From NCBI GenBank assembly GCA_009693705.1, contig SHWS01000002.1, forward strand, positions 1 to 64,000: a stretch of DNA of 64,000 bases, given 5' to 3'. The stretch is from Pelagibacteraceae bacterium (GTDB lineage: Bacteria; Pseudomonadota; Alphaproteobacteria; Pelagibacterales; Pelagibacteraceae). The translations under genes were made by a program, and so were the position numbers. The notes below the pieces were generated by a model. It was not told the DNA's origin. It did no database searches and saw only the letters and a list, made by a program, of their open reading frames with translations. The number at the start of each line of letters is the position of its first letter. Position 1 is the first letter of the stretch. Positions 57,154 to 64,000 of this stretch are shown piece after piece.

Positions 57154-58554
57154 TTAAGAGTGTATTGCTCTTTTATCTACTGCTAATGCTGCCTCTTTAA
57201 CTGCTTCTGAAAAAGTTGGATGTGCATGACATGTTCTTGCTATATCTTCCGAACTCGCACCAAATTCCATTGCAATACCGATCTCAGCAATTAGTTCACC
57301 AGCATGTGGGCCAATTATTTGTGCGCCTAAAACTTTATCTGTAGTTTCGTCAGCTAAAATTTTTACAAAACCTTCTGTTTCATCAATGGCTTTAGCTCTT
57401 GAATTTGCCATAAATGAAAATTTACCTACTTTGTATTTTTGATTTAATTCTTTAAGCTGTTCTTCTGTTTGTCCAATACAAGCAACTTCTGGCTTTGTAT
57501 AAATTACACTTGGTATTGTATTATAATTTACATGCCCAGATTGACCCACTATATTTTCAGCGACTGCAATAGCTTCATCTTCGGCTTTATGTGCAAGCAT
57601 TGGTCCTTGAATAACATCCCCAATTGCATAAATATTATCTACATTCGTTTTAAAATTTTTATTTGTTTTAATTCTTTTTTTTTCATCAAGTTTAATACCA
57701 ATCTTTTCTAAATTTAAACCCTCGGTATTAGGTTTTCTACCAACAGAAATTAAAACTATATCACATTCATGTTGATTTTTATTTCCTTCATTGTCAGAAG
57801 TGATCACAATCGCACCTGTCTTATTTTTTTGAATAGTTTCAACTTTATTTTGCATATGAAAATGGATGCCTTGTTTTTTTAAAATTTTCATAAATTCTTT
57901 TGAAATTTCTTTATCCATTCCAGGACTAATGTGATCTAAAAACTCTATAATATGAACCTCTGCACCTAATCTTGACCAAACAGATCCCATTTCTAATCCT
58001 ATGTAACCTCCACCCACCACAATCATTTTTTTCGGAACTTTTTCTAATTTTAAAGCTCCTGTTGAAGATACAATTATTTTTTCATCAATTTCAATTCCTG
58101 GCAAAGAAACGGCCACTGAACCTGTCGCAATAATTGTTTTTTCGGATTGGATAGTGATTTCATTATTTTGATGATCTTTAATCAAAATTTCATTTCTAGA
58201 TTTAAAACTTCCAGTGCCTTTAAAATAGGTCACTTTGTTTTTTTTTAATAAAAACTCAACGCCTTTTGTTAAAACTGTTACCGCTTTATCTTTGCTCTGC
58301 ATCATTTTTCCAAGATTTAATTTTACATCTCCAACTTCAATGCCCTTACTTGAAAGATTTTTTACTTTATGAAATTCTTCTGACAAATTTAATAAACTTT
58401 TTGAAGGTATACAACCAACATTTAAACAAGTGCCTCCAAGTGAATCCCTTGAATCTATGCATGCAGTTTTAAGACCTAATTGAGCCAACCTAATTGCACA
58501 GATATAGCCAGCTGGTCCACCACCAATTACTACTGCTTGAAATTTTTCTGACAT
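57154..58554 (-). CDS. lpdA: Dihydrolipoyl dehydrogenase (E3)
   Basis: It reoxidises dihydrolipoamide with NAD in the 2-oxoglutarate dehydrogenase complex. The 466-aa protein has FAD loop VIGGGPAGYICAIRLAQLG (about 8-26), the redox-active disulfide GGTCLNVGCIPSKSLL (about 42-57), NAD loop VVGGGYIGLEMGS and the C-terminal HAHPTFSEAVKEAAL with the catalytic His-Glu. It starts right after the sucB stop, so it is the dedicated E3 of that operon, possibly shared with other complexes. Confidence 0.96.
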   Translation of the reverse strand: MSEKFQAVVIGGGPAGYICAIRLAQLGLKTACIDSRDSLGGTCLNVGCIPSKSLLNLSEEFHKVKNLSSKGIEVGDVKLNLGKMMQSKDKAVTVLTKGVEFLLKKNKVTYFKGTGSFKSRNEILIKDHQNNEITIQSEKTIIATGSVAVSLPGIEIDEKIIVSSTGALKLEKVPKKMIVVGGGYIGLEMGSVWSRLGAEVHIIEFLDHISPGMDKEISKEFMKILKKQGIHFHMQNKVETIQKNKTGAIVITSDNEGNKNQHECDIVLISVGRKPNTEGLNLEKIGIKLDEKKRIKTNKNFKTNVDNIYAIGDVIQGPMLAHKAEDEAIAVAENIVGQSGHVNYNTIPSVIYTKPEVACIGQTEEQLKELNQKYKVGKFSFMANSRAKAIDETEGFVKILADETTDKVLGAQIIGPHAGELIAEIGIAMEFGASSEDIARTCHAHPTFSEAVKEAALAVDKRAIHS

Positions 58555-59874
58555 TTAAATTTCTAAAAATAACCTTCGTGGGTCTTCTAAATTTTCTTTT
58601 ATCATTTTTAAAAATGAAACAGACTCTTTTCCATCAACAATTCTATGATCATAAGAAAGAGCTAAATACATTATTGGTCTAATTTTAATTTCGCCATTAA
58701 TAACAACTGGTCTTTCAACAACATTATGCATTCCCAAAACCCCAGATTGTGGCAAATTTAATATTGGTGTTGAAAGCATTGAGCCATAAACACCACCATT
58801 GCTTATTGTAAATGTTCCGCCCTGAAGATCTTCAATAGCAAGTTTACCATCTCTTGCTTTTTCAGAAATTTCTTTAATTTTTTTTTCAATATTAGCAAAA
58901 GATAATTCATCAGCATTTCTTAAAACTGGGACAACTAAACCTTTATCCGTACCTACCGCAAAACTAATATTGTAGTAATTTTTATAAACTATTTCATCTC
59001 CATCAATTTCTGCATTCACTACTGGAAAACTTTTTAAGGCGACTACGCAAGCTTTGACGAAAAAAGACATAAAGCCTAATTTAATTCCATATCGACTTTC
59101 AAAATCTGCCTGATTTTCTTTTCTCATTTCCATAATACTTGACATATCTACTTCATTAAATGTTGTTAGTAATGCCGCATTTTCTTGTGCTTGTTTTAAT
59201 CTTCTTGCAATAGTCTGTCTCAATCTGGTCATTTTAATCCTCTCCTCTTGGCCATATTGAATTTTTCTTTGTGAGGGTTGAGGACTTGCTCCCATTAAAC
59301 TAACTAAATCACCTTTTAAAATTCTTCCATCTTTTCCAGATCCTTTAATAGACTTGAGGTCAATATTATTTTCAGCAACTATTTTTCTTACTGAAGGTGA
59401 CAAGGTTTCATCTGCAATTGATTTAAAAATATTTTTTTTTGGTTTTATTTCAGCTGTCAAAACTAATGGATCTAATTCATTAGTTAAAACTAAAGGTTCT
59501 TCTTCAACAATTCTTTCTGATTTTTTTTCTTCAAATATTTTTGGCTCTTTTTTTTGAACTTCTAGATTTATTACGTTATTTTTTTTTAATGCAGGTTCAA
59601 TTTTTTGAATTTCCTCTTTTTTGTCTAGCTCTAATTTATTTTCGCTTATAGAGCCTAGAAGCCCACCAACCTCAACTGTCATACCATCTTTTGAGGCTAT
59701 ATGTGTTAAAACTCCAGCAATAGGAGATGGAACTTCTAAATTTACTTTATCAGTCTCAAGCTCGACAATTGGCTCATCTGCTTCGACTTTATCCCCTTCC
59801 TTTTTTAACCACTTTGCTACAGTTGCTTCTGTAATGCTTTCACCAAGAGCTGGGACTAAAATTTTTTCAATCAT
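58555..59874 (-). CDS. sucB: Dihydrolipoyl succinyltransferase (E2 of 2-oxoglutarate dehydrogenase)
   Basis: The core of the complex, transferring succinyl to CoA. The 439-aa protein has one lipoyl domain (1-77) with [14 protein letters not shown] and its lipoyl-Lys43, a flexible Lys/Glu/Pro linker (about 85-150), the peripheral subunit-binding domain ([19 protein letters not shown], about 160-195), and the catalytic domain with TFNEVDMS and [13 protein letters not shown], including the catalytic His and Asp. Start lies 9 bp after the sucA stop. Linker length is normal. Confidence 0.95.
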   Translation of the reverse strand: MIEKILVPALGESITEATVAKWLKKEGDKVEADEPIVELETDKVNLEVPSPIAGVLTHIASKDGMTVEVGGLLGSISENKLELDKKEEIQKIEPALKKNNVINLEVQKKEPKIFEEKKSERIVEEEPLVLTNELDPLVLTAEIKPKKNIFKSIADETLSPSVRKIVAENNIDLKSIKGSGKDGRILKGDLVSLMGASPQPSQRKIQYGQEERIKMTRLRQTIARRLKQAQENAALLTTFNEVDMSSIMEMRKENQADFESRYGIKLGFMSFFVKACVVALKSFPVVNAEIDGDEIVYKNYYNISFAVGTDKGLVVPVLRNADELSFANIEKKIKEISEKARDGKLAIEDLQGGTFTISNGGVYGSMLSTPILNLPQSGVLGMHNVVERPVVINGEIKIRPIMYLALSYDHRIVDGKESVSFLKMIKENLEDPRRLFLEI

Positions 59875-59883
59875 TTTAATTAA

Positions 59884-62781
59884 TCATTCAAAAACTTTGT
59901 TTATAATTTCTTGCTGCTCAGAAATATGCCTCTTAGCGTATCCAGTTGCAGGAGAAGCATCCGAGTTTCTTCCTATGTAAGAAATTTTATCATTATTAGC
60001 TTTAATAGTATCTAATGTCCATTGTATATAATCTCTTACTGAAAACCAAGCTCCCATATTTTTTGGTTCTTCTTGACACCAATAGAATTTAGCAGATTTA
60101 GCATAGGGTTTTATTTCTTTAGCTAAACTTTTTGCTGGGAAAGGATACAATTGTTCAATTCTATAGAAAATTACATCATTTACTTTTAGTTTTTCTCTTG
60201 CTTCGAGTAAATCAAAATATATTTTACCAGAACAAATTATAACTTTTCTTATTTTTGAACTTTCTTTTAATTTTATAAAACCTTGAACTTTAGAGTCAAT
60301 TGCGTGATCCCCCAAAACTCTATGGAAATAATTTTTTTTACTAAAATCTGCTAGATTAGAAACACAATATTTATTTCTTAAAAGTGATTTAGGTGTCATA
60401 ATTACTAATGGCTTTCGAAAATCTGTGTGAATTTGCCTTCTCAATGCATGAAAATAATTAGCAGGTGTTGTACAATTTAATACTTGCATATTATCATTCG
60501 AACAAAGCTGCAGAAATCTTTCTAATCTTGCTGAAGAATGCTCGGGACCCTGCCCTTCATAACCATGGGGCAATAACAATACTAATCCTGAAGCTCTTGA
60601 CCATTTTCTTTCCCCAGACGATATGAACTGATCAATTATAACTTGAGCACCATTTGCAAAATCTCCAAATTGTGCTTCCCATAACGTAAGTGTGCTGGGT
60701 TCAACTAAACTATAACCATATTCAAAACCAAGCACTGCTAACTCTGATAAAAAACTATCAATTACTTCAAATCTTTTTTGATTTTTCGATATATTGTTTA
60801 AAGGGATATATCTTGAACTATCATTTTGATTTTTTAGCACTGAATGTCTTTGACTAAATGTTCCCCTAGCAGAATCTTGGCCAACTAATCTAACTGGATA
60901 ACCTTCTTCCAACAAAGTCCCAAAAGCTAATGTTTCAGCTGTTGACCAGTCAATATTTTTTCCTTCAAAAATAGATTTTTTTCTTATATTAATTATTTTA
61001 AGAATAGTTTTGTGTATATTTTTATCCTCAGGAATATTATGAATTTTTTCAGAAATTTCTAATATTTTACTTTCATCAACTCCTGTAACTCCTATTTTAT
61101 CTTTGCCTTTTATTGGTTTATACCTTGACCATGTTCCTTCATACCATTCAATTTTAGATTTATAATCTTTTGCATTTTGATAATGCTCATCAAGCAAATT
61201 TTTAAAATTTTTTATTAAATTAACCAATTCTTCTTCTGTGACAGTTTTTTCTTCAATCAATTTTCTTCCATAAATTTGGACAGTGGTTGGATGAGATCTA
61301 ATTTTTTTATACATTAAAGGTTGAGTAAAAGAAGGTTCATCACCTTCGTTATGACCAAATCTTCTGTAACAAGTTAAATCGATAACAACATCTCTATTAA
61401 ATTTTAATCTAAATTCCGTTGCAATTGTTGCGGCATAAACTGTAGCTTCTGGATCATCTCCATTCACGTGGATTATTGGTGCCTCAACCATCTTTGCAAT
61501 ATCAGATGGGTAAGGAGAAGATCTGGCGTATTCTGGACTTGTTGTGAATCCGACTTGATTGTTAATAATAATATGTATTGCTCCACCAGTATTATGACCA
61601 GGCAAACCTGACATAGCAAAACATTCAGCAACAACTCCTTGGCCTGCAAATGCTGCATCACCATGAATGAGAATTGGGATAACCTTATTTCTTTCTATAT
61701 CTTTATGAAAAAATTGTTTTGCTCTCGTTTGACCTAAAACAACTGGATTAACAGCTTCTAAATGAGATGGATTATCCGTTAAACTTACATGAACAGAATT
61801 TCCATCAAAAACACGATCTGAGGATGCGCCAAGATGATATTTTACATCTCCTGCACCATTTTTATTATCAGATTCAATTTCTCCACTAAATTCATTAAAA
61901 ATTTTTTTATAGGATTTCTGTAAAACATTTGCCAAAACATTCAATCTACCTCGATGAGACATCCCAATTTTAACTTCTTTAATTTTAGATTGACTGCCTA
62001 TTTTAATTATTTGCTCTAAAGTAAGAATTAAACTTTCACTTCCATCTATACCAAATCTTTTTGTGCCAATATACTTTGAAGCTAAAAATTTTTCAAAGCC
62101 CTCTGTTTGGATTAATTTATTTAAAAATACCTCTTTATCTTTTTTTGTAAACTGTATTGCTTTATCATCTTGCTCTATTCTGTCTCTAAACCATTTTCTT
62201 TCTGTCGGGTTTGAGATATGCATAAATTCATAACCAATATTTTTGCAATACGTTTTTTTTAAAAAAGTTAATATTTCTTTAATATTTGAATATTCTTTAT
62301 TGATTACACCGTTTAAGAAAATTTTTTTTTCATAATTTTCTTTCACAAAACCATAAAATTGTGGATGTAATTCATCTATATAATCAGATTGCCTCATTCC
62401 TAATGGATCAAGATTTGCTAATAGATGTCCTTGAGTCCTATATGCTCGAATTAATGTTACTGCTTTAATAGAATCTTTGTTTGAGTCTATCGGTAACTGA
62501 GTGTTCAATTTTTCTGATATATCTATTTCTTTATTTTCTAAGTTATTTTTTTCATATTGATTAACATTAATATTAATTTTTTTAGGACTCCATGACGGTC
62601 CTTTGATCTCATTTGCTATTATATTTAGTTCATCACCAATTTCAGTAAAATATTCCTTCCAACTACTTGGTAATGCCTTATCTTTATTAATAAACTTAAG
62701 ATACATTTCGTCAATAAATTCACTATTGGATTTATTGAGAAATGAAGTTTTTTCGAATTCAGAGTTTTTTGATAATGACAT
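59884..62781 (-). CDS. sucA: 2-oxoglutarate dehydrogenase E1 component
   Basis: It decarboxylates 2-oxoglutarate with thiamine diphosphate. The protein shows ALTLIRAYRTQGHLLANLDPLG (in the form AVTLIRAYRTQGHL), GMSHRGRLNVLANVL, DAAFAGQGVVAECF, the ThDP motif VNGDDPEAT with DLTCYRRFGHNEGDEP, and the C-terminal LLPHGYEGQGPEHSSARLER. The track start at 62850 is a TTG that would overlap sucD by 35 bp. ATG 62781 (MSLSKNSEF) follows the sucD stop by 34 bp and gives 965 aa, the usual length. Confidence 0.96.
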   Translation of the reverse strand: MSLSKNSEFEKTSFLNKSNSEFIDEMYLKFINKDKALPSSWKEYFTEIGDELNIIANEIKGPSWSPKKININVNQYEKNNLENKEIDISEKLNTQLPIDSNKDSIKAVTLIRAYRTQGHLLANLDPLGMRQSDYIDELHPQFYGFVKENYEKKIFLNGVINKEYSNIKEILTFLKKTYCKNIGYEFMHISNPTERKWFRDRIEQDDKAIQFTKKDKEVFLNKLIQTEGFEKFLASKYIGTKRFGIDGSESLILTLEQIIKIGSQSKIKEVKIGMSHRGRLNVLANVLQKSYKKIFNEFSGEIESDNKNGAGDVKYHLGASSDRVFDGNSVHVSLTDNPSHLEAVNPVVLGQTRAKQFFHKDIERNKVIPILIHGDAAFAGQGVVAECFAMSGLPGHNTGGAIHIIINNQVGFTTSPEYARSSPYPSDIAKMVEAPIIHVNGDDPEATVYAATIATEFRLKFNRDVVIDLTCYRRFGHNEGDEPSFTQPLMYKKIRSHPTTVQIYGRKLIEEKTVTEEELVNLIKNFKNLLDEHYQNAKDYKSKIEWYEGTWSRYKPIKGKDKIGVTGVDESKILEISEKIHNIPEDKNIHKTILKIINIRKKSIFEGKNIDWSTAETLAFGTLLEEGYPVRLVGQDSARGTFSQRHSVLKNQNDSSRYIPLNNISKNQKRFEVIDSFLSELAVLGFEYGYSLVEPSTLTLWEAQFGDFANGAQVIIDQFISSGERKWSRASGLVLLLPHGYEGQGPEHSSARLERFLQLCSNDNMQVLNCTTPANYFHALRRQIHTDFRKPLVIMTPKSLLRNKYCVSNLADFSKKNYFHRVLGDHAIDSKVQGFIKLKESSKIRKVIICSGKIYFDLLEAREKLKVNDVIFYRIEQLYPFPAKSLAKEIKPYAKSAKFYWCQEEPKNMGAWFSVRDYIQWTLDTIKANNDKISYIGRNSDASPATGYAKRHISEQQEIINKVFE

Positions 62782-62815
62782 TGTTAATCTAATATATTCT
62801 TTGAGAAAGGGTTTT

Positions 62816-63691
62816 TCAATTAGACAACTTATCAAAGAGAGTTTTTCCAATTATCCCAGGTGATTTTGCAATGGTAATACCGCATTCTTCCATCTTTCTA
62901 ATTTTATTTTCAGCACCACCTTTTCCACCAGAAATTATCGCCCCTGCATGACCCATTCTTCTACCTGAAGGGGCTGTTATTCCTGCAATAAATCCTACTA
63001 TTGGTTTTTTTATTTTATGATTTTTAATAAATTCAGCTGCTTCTTCTTCTGCTGTTCCTCCAATTTCACCAATCATTAAAATAGATTGTGTTTCTTCATC
63101 ATTTAAAAATAATTCTAAACAGTCAATAAAATTTATTCCATTTATCGGATCTCCACCTATCCCTATACATGTCGATTGTCCTAATCCATTTTCAGTAGTC
63201 TGGGCGACTGCTTCGTAGGTTAAAGTTCCTGATCTTGAAACAATTCCCACTGATCCTTTTTTGTGAATATTGCCTGGCATAATTCCAATTTTACATTCTC
63301 CTGGCGTAATAATTCCAGGACAATTTGGGCCTATTAATCTACTTTTAGAGCTATTTATTTTTTGTTTAACTTTGAGCATATCTTGAATAGGTATGCCTTC
63401 AGTAATGCAAACTATTAATTCAATTGAAGATTCAATAGCTTCAATGATTGCTGTAGCTGCAAATTTTGCAGGCACATAAATCATTGTAGCATCAGCACCA
63501 ACTTTTTTTTTTGCTTCAGCCACAGAGTCAAACACTGGTCTACCTAAATGTTGTTGACCACCTTTTTTTGGAGTTACACCTCCAACTATATTTGTGCCAT
63601 ATTTAATAGCTTGATCAGAATGAAAAGTTCCTTGTGCACCAGTAAAACCCTGACAAATAACTTTTGTATTTTTGTTTATAAGAACAGACAT
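62816..63691 (-). CDS. sucD: Succinyl-CoA synthetase alpha subunit
   Basis: It carries the phosphohistidine and CoA sites that make succinate, CoA and ATP/GTP. The 291-aa protein begins [21 protein letters not shown]-type sequence and includes [51 protein letters not shown] and the phospho-His block [17 protein letters not shown]. It is 1 bp after sucC. It links the TCA step following 2-oxoglutarate dehydrogenase. Confidence 0.97.
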   Translation of the reverse strand: MSVLINKNTKVICQGFTGAQGTFHSDQAIKYGTNIVGGVTPKKGGQQHLGRPVFDSVAEAKKKVGADATMIYVPAKFAATAIIEAIESSIELIVCITEGIPIQDMLKVKQKINSSKSRLIGPNCPGIITPGECKIGIMPGNIHKKGSVGIVSRSGTLTYEAVAQTTENGLGQSTCIGIGGDPINGINFIDCLELFLNDEETQSILMIGEIGGTAEEEAAEFIKNHKIKKPIVGFIAGITAPSGRRMGHAGAIISGGKGGAENKIRKMEECGITIAKSPGIIGKTLFDKLSN

Positions 63692-63692
63692 A

Positions 63693-64000
63693 TTATTTTA
63701 TCGCTTCAACAATTTTTTTAGCTGCATCATCTAAATTTTCTGCTGTAATCAATTTTAAGCCTGAGCTTTCTAAAATTTTTTTTCCTTCTTCAAAATTTGT
63801 TCCAGCTAATCGAACCACTAAAGGAATATTTATATTTATTTCTTTTGCTGCATCTACTACACCTTGAGCAAGTATATCGCATCTCATAATTCCACCAAAA
63901 ATATTGATTAAAATTCCTTTGACATTTTGATCTGACAAAATAATCTTCATCGCCGCATATATTTTTTCTTTTGAAGCTCCTCCCCCAACATCTAGGAAAT
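63693..64000 (-). CDS. sucC: Succinyl-CoA synthetase beta subunit, C-terminal part, 5' end beyond the right edge
   Basis: The track shows only an internal Met (63950), but the frame is open to the window edge and reads [20 protein letters not shown] upstream of it, the classic SucC block. The visible about 102 residues include [19 protein letters not shown] and [18 protein letters not shown]. The rest (about 285 residues with the ATP-grasp domain) lies beyond position 64000. It heads the visible sucC-sucD-sucA-sucB-lpd operon. Confidence 0.97.
   Translation of the reverse strand, partial: FLDVGGGASKEKIYAAMKIILSDQNVKGILINIFGGIMRCDILAQGVVDAAKEININIPLVVRLAGTNFEEGKKILESSGLKLITAENLDDAAKKIVEAIK

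Noticed and set aside
62782-62850. TTG start for sucA giving 988 aa
   Set aside because: It overlaps sucD, and the extra 23 residues do not look like a SucA N-terminus; ATG 62781 fits better.

Overview
This window looks like a stretch of chromosome from a streamlined marine alphaproteobacterium of the SAR11 clade (Pelagibacterales, Candidatus Pelagibacter-like). The evidence is very AT-rich DNA full of A and T homopolymers, Lys/Asn/Ile-rich proteins, almost no intergenic space, many start/stop overlaps, a class I lysyl-tRNA synthetase, ChvG/ChvI and RegA-type regulators, and alphaproteobacterial gene orders (sucCD-sucAB-lpd, atpHAGDC, rplU-rpmA-obg-proBA-nadD-rsfS-ctpA-rppH). I see no tRNA or rRNA gene, CRISPR array, insertion sequence, phage or integrase. 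No gap between genes exceeds about 300 bases. Species assignment is inference from these traits.

Layout. Positions 1-5030 are an envelope-flavoured segment: a partial Lys-rich coiled-coil protein, cyclopropane fatty acid synthase, a DapA-family aldolase, a degenerate GDP-mannose dehydratase-like protein, a family 9 glycosyltransferase and a membrane-anchored J-domain protein. Positions 5049-14026 hold oligopeptidase B, an Hsp20 chaperone with a heat-shock promoter and ROSE-like leader, a lipoprotein, purine salvage (permease plus phosphoribosyltransferase), a DUF1330 protein, an AlkA-like glycosylase, a DMT transporter, MsrA, a sulfurtransferase and a minimal RND adaptor. Positions 14030-24531 hold the RND pump, a lytic transglycosylase lipoprotein, a VanZ-like protein, gpmA, murU-amgK (muropeptide sugar recycling), tsaE, ahcY and chvG/chvI.

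Positions 24583-35391 hold polA, bioY, regA, a three-gene polyamine operon (ornithine decarboxylase, deoxyhypusine synthase-like enzyme, ureohydrolase), a queuosine-precursor transporter with rpmB, pyrD and lysS. Positions 35482-43689 hold trkH, an AmpG-like permease overlapping an NlpC/P60 peptidase, tyrA-hisC, and metX-metW behind a SAM-II riboswitch, then gloB. Positions 43759-50287 are the rplU-to-rppH operon. Positions 50280-64000 on the minus strand are the F1 part of ATP synthase, priA, and the 2-oxoglutarate dehydrogenase/succinyl-CoA synthetase cluster, with sucC running off the right edge.

How it fits together. Most of the window is core metabolism: TCA-cycle oxidation feeding ATP synthase, methionine synthesis and SAM recycling (metXW, ahcY), aromatic amino acid synthesis, proline synthesis, and peptidoglycan turnover and recycling (transglycosylase, AmpG-like permease, NlpC/P60 peptidase, AmgK, MurU). 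Regulation is visible mainly as RNA: a SAM-II aptamer starting at its own transcription start, and a thermosensor-like leader on hsp20. No clearly new defence or mobile system is visible. The most unusual items are an RND adaptor that lacks the alpha-helical hairpin, the DHS-like polyamine operon, the dehydratase-like protein with altered catalytic residues, and the routine fusion of convergent stop codons.
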